The position numbers were made by a program, and so were the translations under genes. A model generated the notes under the pieces. That model made no database searches. It was not told where the DNA came from and saw only the letters and a list, made by a program, of their open reading frames with translations. A DNA stretch of 64,000 nt, taken from positions 3,472,001 through 3,536,000 of the forward strand of contig JAMPIQ010000001.1 of NCBI GenBank assembly GCA_024699855.1, read 5' to 3'. This document shows, piece after piece, positions 23,882 to 37,645 of the stretch. The DNA is from Aphelenchoides besseyi (lineage: Eukaryota; Nematoda; Chromadorea; Rhabditida; Aphelenchoididae). Each line of letters starts with the position of its first letter. The stretch's first letter is position 1.

Positions 23882-25505
23882 TTGATGTGGCCGGTATCCG
23901 GTCTGCCAAAGAAAATAGCACGTTTGTTGTTATGGCATGTAGTCACTGTGCTTCTTACAATCGTCTTACTGCATCAAATCTTCTTGCCGGTTCGATCTCA
24001 ACAAACAAACACGACCATTCAACCGTTGCCCAAACGCTTATGGCCATTCGACGTACTTATCGTTCTACCAGCGTACGAAAGTCACAATGACAAATTTGGT
24101 CTGACGATTTTGAAAGCTGAGCCTGTGGTTGAAATCGCCGTTGAAGATGTGGTGCGACTCGGAATTCTGCCCGACGGATGGGTTCGTTTGCGTTACGAAG
24201 ACTCGAGGTTCTGGGAAGATGCAACATTGGCGGAACGACACGCTGTTAACGCGGTTGTTCATGCGCATTGTGAAAACCGTTTGGACGCCGTTCTTGGATT
24301 TGCAGGCACGTGAATTTTTGTATTCAGATCACCACTCTGTCAACGAAAAACAACTCTTTTAAATATTTCAGACGACTACTCATGTGCCACTACAGCGAAA
24401 GTAAGTTCGTCGTGAAGTACACTAGGATTATAGTCTCGGTCATTGGGTCTTGTTATTTTATTCCAACAAATCTGAAAACACCACATGAAGATGCTCACAA
24501 AGAAAACCTCCTAGTAGAAAAATGCCAACTGGCAGTTAAAATGAAGTCTTCAAATGAACAACTGTTGAAATCGGATATGGTGATGACTCAAGACACTTTA
24601 AGATCTTGCTCACTATATATTCTGCGTAAGAACTACTGCTTTGCAATGCTTGTCATTGATTACCGTATCATGTTTACACTTCTTCCAACTCTTCATTCGA
24701 AGTTTACTTGAAAGTTACAGAGATCAGATCACAAAAATGGGGTCAAATTTACGGTTAGATTGTACGCGTGAAAACACAAAAAAAAGTCTGTCTGCTCGCA
24801 AGTCCACACAATCAGAAGCCTAAACTAACAAGTTAATAAGACTCGACAATTTTCTAACGATCGGGGACTAAATGACCGATACCGAATGACCGGGACTAAC
24901 TGTTGTTTTCCTTGTTTAGATAACTGCCGGTTTCAACAAGGGCATTCCGGTCATTACAACCACCGGATTGAATTCGCAACTCGGCTACAAACGATCATTT
25001 CCGTATCTTATACGAATGCAGGGGACTTACCGTCAAATTGCGCAATCAATGTTTCGACTGTTAGCTTACAACGAAGAAGAAACGAATTCAACGAGTTTAA
25101 ATTATCGCAACTTCGTGTTCTTCTATCACGACAAACGACGAGCCGTCAACAGACCGGAAGGTGTTGTGAACGGAGAAGATCATTCCGAGTTGACATCGAG
25201 TCAATGCTATTTCTCTTTGTACGCAACGAAGAATTATTTTGTCGAGAAGTCGGCGTATTTCAAGTTGGCGTGGATTAGTCAGGCATCACATGTGAGTTTG
25301 TTGATTCGAATGAGGAGTGGCGGAAAATACGTGAATGGGAATAATTAAGCGTTTCAATCAAGTGTTGTTTGGCTTAATTGCTCCATTAACATATGGAATC
25401 CTCATTTTCAATCAATAACTTTGCAGCTTGCCTTTGACGAAGAATTGAATCACACGCGAGCGGACATACACAAGTGGCTAAAAAAAGCCGCTGAATCAGC
25501 GAATG
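23882..25505 (+). CDS. Receptor guanylyl cyclase, alternative ectodomain cassette C
   Basis: Exons: 23882-24305, 24372-24400, 24920-25291 and 25427-25505, together 904 nt (301 codons plus one base). The leader has a long hydrophobic stretch (LLLWHVVTVLLTIVLLHQIF). The ligand-binding region shows FDVLIVLPAYESHNDKFG, VEIAVEDVVRLGILPDGW, DAVLGFA joined to DDYSCATTAK, ITAGFNKGIPVITTTGLNSQ and FPYLIRMQGTYRQIAQSM. The first intron (24306-24371) appears to start with GC instead of GT (CAG/GCACGT); this is the only boundary that keeps the frame. The third exon follows a 519-nt intron, long for this locus. The last donor (G at 25505, then GTAAGT) is phase 1. No membrane or catalytic exons follow before cassette D, so this is inferred to be an alternative N-terminus of the shared receptor. 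Confidence 0.76.
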
Positions 25506-26427
25506 GTAAGTCGAATAATCACCTCTGAAACATGTTTACGACCGAAAAATAGTTAGTAATTCAATAGCGTCATGTGATTGTTAACTTCGCTTCTGTGATC
25601 ATCGGAACACTTTATAAGCGAAAGTTAATTGTCTCTCGTAAAGTCGATGTTAAAGGAAGTTCACGCTTCTTGAGTTCAAAGACTTAATCTCATTACGCTG
25701 CTCAACTGTGTAAATGTTCAATTGTAAAGGATTAAAAGAACAGGAATATTGCTTAGCGATGCAAACGAATAGATTAATCATCTCCAACTTAAACGCGATA
25801 ATGTAGACGTGCAATAACTTAACTTCGTTTCCGCTTCTTCATATTCTTGGTATCTTCATTGCTCATACACTCGGTTCAATCAACATCAACCAGTTGATGG
25901 GCCATAAACGTCAAATTGCGCACCATACGTCATTTCTCACGTTATTGGCCTCTAGCATATCGTCACTCACATTCCTGCAAACTTGGTCAGCGAAAAAGAA
26001 TGAAACGGAAACCTCTCCGTCGCGACGTTCCAAAAATAAAACGGAAATGAAGCAAAAAAGCTGCAATGCAAAAGTCAACGAGTCGCGCAAACGTTTTTAT
26101 GTGCAGCAGGGACCGTTGATTTCACGCGAATGGAAGTTACATCAAAGGACCGTGATTGGCACAGTAAAATGGGGAGGAAAACGACCGACGGAAGTGCCAA
26201 AAGGCAAGACTCGCGCTCTTCTTCTTGGCTTTTGACCGTCCTGATAGGCACAGACACCCGGCCGCTCTTCTGCTGCCTTTTCCGTTGTCGGACCTCCGAA
26301 ACGGATCCTCCAGAAGACTCAGTCTGTCGAAATGTCTCAGTTCAAACTTTTCGTAGTTTTATTCGACGACATTTTCAATCGTATTCGTGTCTTCAAATCA
26401 TTCGACCTCGTCATAATGTGAAATAAA
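25506..26427. other. Region between cassettes C and D; likely promoter of D
   Basis: A gap of 920 nt. An open frame at 25894-26235 (Lys/Arg/Ser-rich) has no domain. It ends just before cassette D's start codon and most likely carries D's promoter and 5' UTR. Confidence 0.35.
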
Positions 26428-29400
26428 ATGGCACTCAGCAAACTTTTGCTGCTCATTATGACTCTAGCTGCACCTGATTCGTCTCCTATTCGCGCCGCCA
26501 ATGCTCAATCGGCACTAATGAAGCATGTTCGCTTACCACAACGATCCTATCGCTTGTTTCCTCTCGACATCGTAGTGGGACTACCACAGGACGAAGGTTC
26601 AACGTTGAGAAATCCGTTTCGTTTGAACATCGGAAAATCTCAACCGATATTCGATGTTGCAGTGGAGGATATCGAAAAACGACAACTTCTACCTACAGGA
26701 GCATTGCGTGTCACATACGAAGGTTTTCTGTTATATTTAGACGCGCTTATTTGGCTTATTGTTTACAGATACTCAATTATCTGATGCAATTGGACCTCAG
26801 AAATTTGTTGATCACTATTGTCAACAAACAATCGATGCAGCTTTCGCAATACCCTATGTTTTTGGTCTTGCTCCTGTGGCTCGAATGAGTCCATTTTGGG
26901 GTGCAGGTGTCCCTGTTTTTACAACCACTGCCATGGTATTCTTTCATTTTCACTTGGAGATTTGACATCTTTATTTGAAAAGGTCGACGAACTCGGTGAT
27001 CGTGAAACTTTTCCATTGCTTACTCGTTTAATGGGCACTTATCGTACCTTGGCTAAAATGGTTTATCGTATGGTCGAAGACTTCAAATGGAGTCAATTTC
27101 ACTTTTTCTTCAACGATCAAGCCGTCCACGGCACATCACATGGACGATCGGAATGTTACTTCAGTTTGAATGCAATCAAAAACGTTTTCAACAACGCTCA
27201 ACGTATTCAATGGACAGTAACGATGTTTGGCGAGCAAACCACGTCGCGAGCCGAATTTAGCGAGCTGCTGCGTAAGGCTTCGATGTTAACGAACAGTAAG
27301 TGTGTTGGCATCGTCGGACCTCGTGATATGCCCATCGACCTCTGCACATTTGTAATGACTACTGACACATCAACAACAAAAAGACGAAGCAACAAAGTTT
27401 CGCTTTTGCGAATTTTTATTATTCGACTTTATTTTCACACGACTTATTGATTCAATTTTCTCTCGCCGACAAATTCGCAGTTCTTTGCGAAAAAGTGGCT
27501 TGAAAGATTTTGAAAGAAAAATTTGCATGTGAAAACAAAAATTGGAGCAAGCAACTCGAAAGTCGACTAATCTGCAAACTTTTAGTGATTATATTGTGTG
27601 CATCTCCGGATACTGTTCGTGAAATCATGCTCGCGGCCTACGATCTCGGAATGGCGCAATCCGGCGAGTGAGTTGTGGAAGGCGATTTGAATTGATCCGG
27701 AGATGTGTTTAGTTATCTGTTCATCAACATTGATGTCAGTACGGGAAGTGTGGCGGAGAAGCCGTGGCTACGAATGAACACGACGAACGTCGAGGAAAAC
27801 GAACGTGAAAACCGAAATGCTCGTGAAGCCTATCGTGCGTTGAAAACGATCTCACTACGTCGCAGTGACCTTGATGAGTACAAAAATTTCGAGTCGAGAG
27901 TTAAGGAACGAGCAGAAAAGAAGTACAACTATTCGTTGAAAGCCAAGAAAGAATACGAAGTAAGCGGAATTCGAATTCGATTCTTAATGCCAACATTGAT
28001 TTCAGATGAACAATTTCATTAGTGCCTTTTACGATGCCGTTCTTTTGTACGCTATTGCATTGAACGAGACATTGGCTGAAGGATTGGATCCACGAAATGG
28101 GCGAAACATTACGAGTAAAATGTGGAATCGAACGTTCGTTGGTATCACGGGCAACGTGTCTATCGATCAGAACGGTGATCGCTATTCCGATTATTCACTT
28201 TTGGATTTGGATCCTGATCGTGATCGCTTTGTGGTACGTTTCACGCATGAAGTCAAAAGTACTTTGAGATTTAGGAAGTGGCTTACTATTCGGGAGCATC
28301 GAATGAATTGAAACAAATGACCGATTTCCATTGGGTTGGTGGTAAACCGCCGAAAGATTCACCAGTTTGCGGCTATGATCATTCCAAATGTATTGAGGGA
28401 TATCCGGCTCATGTCTACGCGTTGGCTGGTGCTGCCGTGATTATTTGCATTTTGGCTTTTGGTTTCTTCTTCTTTTGGAGGTTCGAAAACGAGGCTTGTG
28501 ATATATAAACACTGAAATTTAGAAGATACAAATTGGAAGCGGAGCTTGCGGCTATGAGTTGGCGTATACGATGGGAAGAATTGGACGGCGATGAGTTGCG
28601 GAAGGAGAAGAAGAAGAATCAGAAACGAGCACGCAAATCGGATATTTACAATCAGGTCGAACAAACAGAAGCACTTCTTCGTTCCAACTCTCGTAGTTCG
28701 ATTAATAGCGACAAGGTGAGAATGTTGAGATTGACTTCACGGTGAAGGGGAATTTTTATTTGGAACATTCAATCGCTGTCGTTTGTTTTATGTCCGGTTT
28801 TTGAACATTTCTGTTACTCTGCAACTTGGCATTTTGTTTATTTTATAGTGTGTGGACGACGAAATAAGTATGTTAGCAATGAGAATGCGATTGGTAAGTG
28901 AATTGAAGTTGTGATTTGGGTTTCGTCTTGTGTTCGCTTTTATTCGGTACTTTTCGATTCGTTTGATTTCCCACTTTCACTGTCGGTGTGGCTTTCAACA
29001 AACGATCTTACTCTTTCGTTCCAGCGATCTTCATCTTCTGGAGCCACGAGAAAGATCTCGGCGATGATCGACAGGAAACTAAGCGTTTTCACGAGGAAAA
29101 AATCGACTCCATCCGGCGATAAGCAACTGGAAAACAATCATACGGTAAACGGAATCCGAAGGTTATTCAAACAATTGAGTGTGTTCAGGGTTTTGCTACG
29201 GTGGATGAAGAACGAAACATATCGTCTCCGTCGAACTCGAATTCCACCAAAAAGAAGTCGAGTACCGAGGATGATTACGAAGCGAAAAAGTCGATTTCAC
29301 TCAAAAACCGTAAATTCTCCATGACCCTCAGCATGAAGGTAGAAGGGATTCGCTTGTCTGTAGGGTAATTTAAACGATGTTCAGAGTGGCGGATCTGTTG

Positions 29401-31677
29401 AGACAATTCAAATGCAAAACAACGCACAAATTTTCACAAGAACTGCTTCGTATAAGGTTGTTTTTGGAAATCAGTTTGCGAGTTAACCTTCCGTTTAGGG
29501 CACGATGGTTGCCATCAAAATGCTTCGAATCGATCCGAAACGTTATCCCAAACTGGAGCTTTCACGAACACTTTTGATGGAGTTCAAAAAGATGAAAGAT
29601 CTTCAACACGATCACATCACGCGATTTGCTGGTGCTTGTGTCGATCCTCCCCACTACTGCATTGTAACAGAATACTGTCCGAAGGTAAAATCATTCAAAG
29701 CTTTATGTTTACCTGTTTATTGCAATTTAGGGTTCATTGGAAGACATTTTGGAAAACGAGAAAATTCGTTTGGATCGAATGATGAAAAGTAAGTTCAAAG
29801 CTTCTTAGTGGATGTTAACTTGAAACACAAAATCTAAACAACGTGGCTTTGTTTCAGTATCTCTACTACACGATCTTGTCAAAGGATGCTATTTCCTGCA
29901 TAATTCTGAAGTCAAATTTCACGGTCGACTGAAAACGTCCAATTGTGTTGTCGATGGGCGATTTGTGTTGAAGGTCACGGATTTCGGTCTTCTTGATCTC
30001 CGAGCAATGGAAGAAGTAACGGCGGAAGATTTGGATTCACACGCTTATTATCGAAGTTTGTTCGAAATAAGTCAACTTTTAATTACCAATTTACAGAACT
30101 TCTTTGGACGGCACCGGAGATTCTACGCGAATCGAACAACTTCACGAACGTAGCAGATGTCTTAGTTGCTCATAAATCGGATACCAAAATGATGCAAAAA
30201 GCCGATTTGTATTCGTTTGCATTAATCTTACATGAAATGCTGTTTCGACGTGGTGCTTTCTATCGTGGTGAAGATGAAAATCCAGAACCGAAAGGTAAGA
30301 CTTCAATTACAAGTTGATCTTCAATTCTAATTTTCAGATAATTTGCAACGCGTGTGTGCGAAACCGAAAAGCGAAGACGATCTTTATCGACCGCTGATTG
30401 TTGAGGACTTGGAAGAAGAAGCACAAAATGAAACGTTGCATCGTCTAATGGATCTAATGGTTTGTTGTTGGGCTGAATCTCCGGAGAACCGACTCGACTT
30501 TCGACACATTCGATCGTTGGTGCATCAACTCAACAAGTGAGTCGTAGTGTTGTATTTCTTTCTATGATCTTTTCGTGTTACAGGGACAATGAAACTGCAA
30601 ATCTTGTTGACAACTTACTCAAACGTATGGAGCAATATGCCACCAATTTGGAAGGATTGGTCGAAGAACGAACACAAGAGTATTTGGCGGAGAAAAAGAA
30701 AGTCGAAGAGCTACTTCATCAGTTACTACCACCTTCTGTTGCTGATCAGGTAGTTTTGTCTGCATTCTGCTCTTAATCCCGATTGATTTCAGCTGATGTC
30801 TGGTCATGCAGTTGAACCGGAGAGTTACGACTCGGTTTCGATCTATTTCAGCGATATTGTTGGTTTCACCGATCTGTCATCTCAATCAACACCAATGCAA
30901 ATCGTAACACTTCTCAACGATCTTTACATGGCCTTCGACAGTGTGGTTGACAATTTCAAAGTCTATAAAGTGGAAACAATTGGTAAACAAATGTGTTTTT
31001 ATCAGTTGTTTATTTAATGTTGTTTAGGTGATGCCTATATGGTTGTTTCGGGATTACCGGAAAGAAGAGAAGATCATGCGTCACAAATTGCTCAGATGTC
31101 TTTGGCTTTGTTGCACAAAGTAAAGAACTTTACGATCAAACATCGACCAAATGAACAGCTTAAATTGCGTATTGGCATACATTCCGGTTAGTCCTCAACG
31201 CTATTGAACGATTCTACTGTTACAATTCAGGTTCTGTAGCAGCTGGAGTTGTTGGTTCAAAAATGCCAAGATATTGTCTTTTTGGTAAGTTCGGCATTCT
31301 AAAAGAATTGCGATTAAAGACGATGATGCGTTATGATCTTTTGACTTTTAGGCGACACCGTCAATATGGCTAGCAGAATGGAGTCAAACGGGATGCGTGA
31401 GTACAAAGATAACAAGTTCGTCAGCGTTTGTTTTCGTTTTTAGCTCTTCGAATTCACGTGTCAAACGAAACGAACGCGATTCTGAGTGCTGATGAGAGTT
31501 TCCACTTGACGTGTCGTGGAAAGATCATGGTCAAAGGCAAAGGTGAGTTAGAAAATCAACACCTGTTCGAGAAAATTTACTTCCAAAAATCCTTCAGGTC
31601 AACAAACCACTTATTGGCTGAAAAGATACAAAAGTCTCACTGTTCCCGATTTTGGACCGGAATTTAACGACGATTAG
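26428..31677 (+). CDS. Receptor guanylyl cyclase: cassette D plus shared exons to stop
   Basis: Cassette D exons are 26428-26722, 26769-26935 and 26983-27295 (775 nt, 258 codons plus one base), starting [16 protein letters not shown]. The shared exons begin at 27586. They encode the membrane-proximal ectodomain ([35 protein letters not shown]), a transmembrane helix ([20 protein letters not shown]), a Ser/Lys-rich linker of about 190 residues in small phase-0 exons, and a kinase-homology domain ([22 protein letters not shown]). A dimerising coiled coil ([18 protein letters not shown]) and the cyclase follow ([44 protein letters not shown]). The Glu in KVETIG and the Cys in YCLFGD are the guanine-selecting residues, and both metal-binding Asp are present, so an active cGMP-making homodimer is expected at the plasma membrane. 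Ectodomain wording is closest to natriuretic-receptor-like cyclases such as GCY-28. A polyadenylation signal follows at 32137. Confidence 0.9.
27581..27586 (+). promoter_or_regulatory. Shared 3' splice site for all four ectodomain cassettes
   Basis: TTTAG at 27581-27585 precedes TGATTATATTG. The exon needs one base from upstream (phase 1). Cassettes A, B and C supply G (giving Val) and D supplies A (giving Met). It is the only acceptor into the membrane-proximal and catalytic exons. Confidence 0.7.
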
Positions 31678-32136
31678 CATTTGCATCTCTGTACATACCT
31701 TCGTTGTCATCAACTTGCATCTCGTCTATCCGCCATTGAACCGTCCGCCCCGTTTAATTAACATACTTTACACTGAAATCAATTGCAATTCTACGGGTCC
31801 TAGAAGCATCTACTTTGTCGGCCCATTTCTGTTCTAATACGAACGCTTTCAACTTACAAATTTTGTCTTATTCACATGCACAATCGGGCTTTTCATCAGG
31901 TTTTACTTAACAGCGAGCATCGTTCTCCTTGTTCTTCTTCTTCAATCCGCTTAACCGGTGCATATTCTCGCTCGCCTTATCATCCGAAGAACAAAAACAA
32001 ATGCGCGTAGTTTTCGAACGGTGAATTTCGTCTTATGATCGCGCATCATCTCCAACGGGTCACATCTCTGCTATTTTATGCCATCAATCCTCCCTCGGTC
32101 AACCGTTGTTTTTGGGACTTCTAACAGTATTTATTT

Positions 32137-32142
32137 AATAAA
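32137..32142 (+). terminator. Polyadenylation signal of the guanylyl cyclase gene
   Basis: AATAAA lies 460 nt after the cyclase stop codon and before the convergent PHACTR gene. Sequence match only. Confidence 0.45.
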
Positions 32143-32432
32143 AGACCTTCTATGATTGGTATTTATTTTACACAACGATATGTACACAAGACAGTCGGGA
32201 AAAATTGAAATCGGTAAATGACTCGTAGTTCTTAAAAGCCACAACAACTTAAAACAGCGTATTTTAAATTAAAAGCACCTTTCAACGATAACCAGAAAGA
32301 GAAACCAAGAAATAAATACTTTAAAGATGCTCAAAATGTGTGTCCAAACAATACGAAAGAACTGAACCCGTCTTGACATTAAAATCCAAGGAAAAAGAAT
32401 AGGAAAGCATTTAGAAATCTGATGATCACCGA

Positions 32433-33740
32433 TTAAGGTCTATGGAATCTGAACAGAAGAATGATTATAACCCTACACTTCTTTTCGTTTTCACCTTGTA
32501 AAAATCTTGGATTCTTCGTGTACCTCCATCTCGTTTGATTTGAAATCGTTAAGCTCCTTACGAATCAACGCCTTTTCAGCTGGTGTCAATCGTGTCCATG
32601 GCTTGTCGCCTTTTCGACAATATTCATCTGCTTCGGTCACTTCAACATAATCGTTAAACTTAATGATCTGCTTGTCCTTCAAATGCTGAACAGTTGGTCG
32701 AAAACTCAGCTAAAACATTTCGATTAAACGAACGGTAACTAATTGAACTCACTTTACGCAACAAAATTTTACGTGTCTCCTCCATGTTCTGACGAGAAAT
32801 TGTTTCGGCTTCTTCGTTCTTCAAAATATTACGCTCTTCGAGTTCCTGAGCTTTTGGTCTTTCGCTCAGCTTTCTGCAAGTACGTAATTGATTTCGTGGT
32901 TTTGAGTTCACGGGAACGAATGCAGGAAGACGAGCGCTGGGCATATTTCCAGAAGGTTCGAACACCGGGAATAACGAGAACAATCTACGAAAGGAACAAA
33001 CTGAAGTTTGACATGTTCGGCCGTTTGGTGTTTCAACGTGTCGGCACGTCCAATCAATTTGCCGGAAACTGAACTAAACGAAAAGTGGCCAAAGGAAAAA
33101 AAGAAACTTCAAACGCTGATGGCGTCATTCTTTTTCTCACAAGCCTTATGAATCCAATTGAAAGTAAAGAAGTTGTTCTCACATTGTTCGGTTGTGAAAT
33201 GGAATCCCTTTTTCAGTTCATGCACCATTCCTTTACACAAACAAAAACCCTTGAGGTCGTGAAGAGGAATACTGAGTGCGCGTGACCTCGATTCGCTATG
33301 GTAAAAAAAGTAGAGAATTCTCGCCTACATCTCATCGTGTTCGACTCGTTACATAAACCACCACAGACCGTTGACTTAAAAACCCTGTGATAACCCCCCA
33401 ATTAACTTGAAGATCAAAATAAGACCAACATGCGACATGTGCGGGACTCGTTCGTCTTCGTGCTTATTTTCTGCAGGAGTCATGAACGGGCGTTTCGTAT
33501 GAAAAGTGTAAATTCAGACCAAACCAAAACCAATACGGTGGCTAACATTGAACGTAAACAAACCTTTCTAGTTTTAAAGAAACCCGGTGCATAAGTTTGC
33601 GTCGATCGTCAGCCGTTTGATTCGGAATGTCGTCAATGGGTTCCGGAGCATCCGGTGCTTCAACACGATCAATGCGAAGTGCTAGCGTATCTCGACGGCA
33701 AATCGGACGTTTCGCGGAGCCTTAATAAACAAACTGATGA
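32433..33740 (-). CDS. Phosphatase and actin regulator (PHACTR family), 5' end unresolved
   Basis: The 3' exons are clear. A final 16-nt exon (32448-32433) joins SKIFTR to FHRP and stop, recreating the invariant PHACTR C-terminus. Before it lies [20 protein letters not shown] followed by [20 protein letters not shown]. Three RPEL-type actin-binding motifs can be read: RRDTLALRI at the start of the exon near 33590-33740, [18 protein letters not shown], and [24 protein letters not shown] proteins bind monomeric actin through RPEL motifs and protein phosphatase 1 through the C-terminus. The N-terminal exons are not certain. A minus-strand frame at 34486-34136 (NLDNDKDDRRGEEERQSARP) could belong here, but I could not join it in frame. 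The gene converges on the guanylyl cyclase gene. Confidence 0.82.
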
Positions 33741-36700
33741 GTGTCAGGCAAAAATAAACTCAACTATTTTTACTTTCATCTTCAAAGTTGTTTGTTTTAG
33801 CCATTAGTCTTGAGGTGCAAAAAAGCAGTGTAAAATGTTTGATTGGTAGCTTTGACTACAAATTCCGAAAATTTAAGGCCGTTTTGAGGAGTTTACATCG
33901 AGACAAAAGCAAGCGGCCAAATCATCTGCTGATCGGCAGACTCTTCGAACGTCGTGAAACAACAACTTTGGCGTCTCGCTCTTGTAACAATGGAAACTCG
34001 ATATTCTCGCAAACGAACGTAACACGGAGACATTCCGATGAACGTCAAGTGAGAAAATTATTTCCGCTTTCCCACTTGAAATCCACTCGAACAAACGAAT
34101 TCGAGTGCAAACGATTAGCTCAATAAGTGACCTCATTAACGCGTAATAAACAAACAGCGTGACGAAAAGTTTTTTGGCAATCGAATCACATTCCTCAAAT
34201 AACACGTACCTTCGATGTTTTGTTGGGGTTCGGAACTCGGCCTGCTCATCCCGTCGTTTTGGTCTTCCGACTCCGTCGCAGTTTGACGATCATCAGCTGC
34301 TGTCCCACGACCATGTCTGCAAATTGACAATTGGCAAACCCAGCGCCTGATCTCACTTTTGCGGTCGTCTCCACTTCCACGGTCGAAGAACACGAAACCA
34401 AAATCTGCTCGACGTTTTGATGGACGCGCTGACTGCCGTTCCTCTTCGCCTCGGCGATCGTCCTTGTCGTTGTCTAAATTCACCATTTCAGTTGATTTAC
34501 GACTACAACCATTGATTATGCAAACGAGTGTTCTTATCGTTTCGCTTTTAGAAGGCTAAACACTCACGATAACTGTCTCTGAATATTCGTGTCCATACTC
34601 AAACTGTTCTTCATTCCGACGGGTGGTTTCGTCGAACTGATATCTGAAAGTAAAAAACTGAAAAAGAGTGCAGCAAATGAAATAACTGCACTCAATGATA
34701 TCAAATGAACGATAAGATTGATTCTGCACCTTCAACAACGTGAAGACGTTAAGATGCCCGTAAACCGCGGCTAAACGACCGCAAAACCGGAGGCATCTGT
34801 CGAAGAAACATCAATCCATAGAAAAGGTTATGCAACGGTCCTTAACGAACAAAGACAAACGAGGGAAATGGCCGCCGAACACCCGCAACATTTGCCGACC
34901 CTCTTATCGTGTCAAGCGTCTTCACAGAAGTGCTCTTGGAGTTGTAATGCACAATAATTGTTGTTATTTGTCGTGAATGCAAAAATACCAGCGTCTGGTC
35001 AGAAATTAACTCAATCAGTCAAAAGTTCGAAATCACGGAAAAGCGAACGGTTACGAGCATTCAACTCCTCGGGATTTCCGAAAGCTATCGTTTCAATTCC
35101 AAGTCAAAATGAATGGAAACGAGGGCATTCGAGTGACCAGCGCCGTTTCGAGCGCCAAACGCACTCATTTAGGACGAAGTAGCGAAAAAGCGAATAATAA
35201 CGATTGACGAGAACTGAGCGCACAACAAAACAGACGTCTATGATATGCACGAGAAACTTCCGATAAATAAAACTCTCTTTGCGCTCGATATCACCCACTC
35301 ATTTGTGGTCACTTACCGTTCGCAAAACCTTCCGGGCACGATTCCATCGATGGCAACGCATCAACTGAAACTGTCAAACGATTAGACCGCTCGTTGTTGG
35401 TTATGAAACCCACGTACCATCATTTGAACTCATTACGACGACGCAAAAGACGCCCGTTTTGTTTCTTTTGCCCGTAAGGAAAATCTGAAACTGAAAAGAA
35501 AAATAAACAAATGATGATAGTTGAAATGAAAAGAAGACGCGTGGGACGAAATAGCGACCAATTACAACAATCGTACTTTACAACCAACTAAACGGTCCAG
35601 CAAAACCAAGTTACCATCTCTGGTTCAGTCTCGAGGGAGTAAATTTTCACGCGTGCAACGGACATGAATCCGTGTATCGTCTTCGCCTGAGGCCATCTAC
35701 AAAAACAAGCTGCTCACTGTCCCTCTCAACTGATACACGTCCTTCTTCCACAAGCTACTGATGACAAATGAGTTTAGCGGAAATTAAATCAGAATCCACC
35801 AAAGTACAAGTCCATTCATTAAAATCGAACTTTTGCAGTTTTCGACGTGCGCAATGTGAAATATGAAGCAGCGGATTAAACTCACATTCCCAAACGAACA
35901 GATTCGCTTTACAGAAAAACAAAAAACACTTCGAATTTCTCGGCTTCTTTCGATCGAAAAGCGAATGCGAAAGGAAAATGGCGCGCCGAATTTACAGTTT
36001 CACCTCAGGACTCATCGTGAGCCCACGACTTTCATGACAACTTTTGTTGTATTTCGATCATAAAGTAACTAATGGCATTCAGTTCATCGGGCCGTTTGTG
36101 TTGCTTGTGAATCTGTTAAGACGATTGTTTCGATTTCAAAGCTAATCCCAATGGGTTCGACAACGATGTCAAGCTGCGAATCGGCTTTCGGATTCTTTGC
36201 GTCGGGTTTCAATTGTTGGTTGCGCAACGATTCAACGAATCAGTTGGGAGAAACGTTAAGCCAAACGGCTCGAGCGCGTGGTGCGTTGAGTTCTCTCATC
36301 ACACACACAAACACGGGACGCACAAGAGCAGTTTTGCTCTGTATTCTGTTCATCATCATACTCACCGGCAATTTTACTTGTTGTTTTCCCATTCTCTCGC
36401 GCCGCAAATTGACCAACTTGACGGGGAAAGCAAATTTGCAGTCAAAATTCGGAACTCATTTTCCGGTTAGTCATCACGACAATTAGGAAATCTCGAGACT
36501 TTTTCATTCGATATTTTTAATCGAAATCTCGAGAATCCGGAAAGCGTGCGAATAAGTCGGCATTCGAATCGTCGTTTACAATCGAAACGTATTTCACTTT
36601 TATCCGAACTTCGCCGTTTGTTTATAGGCGACCGGTTTGTTTATCGATTGCTGTCGACTGATCGCGTTTTGCGATTATTGAGCGTTTGGACAAGAAACTC

Positions 36701-36769
36701 GTGGACATCGACTCTTTCGCGTTTATTGAGCGTGTTGTTGGCAATAACTCTCGAGTTTCTCTTGCAGCT
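33741..36769. other. Possible 5' exons of PHACTR and Rab5 upstream region; no firm gene
   Basis: Short open frames occur on both strands, none with a recognised domain. The minus-strand frame 34486-34136 is charged and Ser-rich and is the best candidate for an upstream PHACTR exon. The last several hundred bases before 36770 are probably the Rab5 promoter; PHACTR and Rab5 are divergent. Confidence 0.35.

Positions 36770-37645
<876 letters not shown>

Noticed and set aside
15095..25505. Cassettes A, B and C as three separate truncated receptor pseudogenes
   Set aside because: All frames are open, all splice sites are usable, and all three end with the same phase-1 donor at the same homologous place. 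Independent decay would not preserve this. It remains the main alternative until junction reads are seen.
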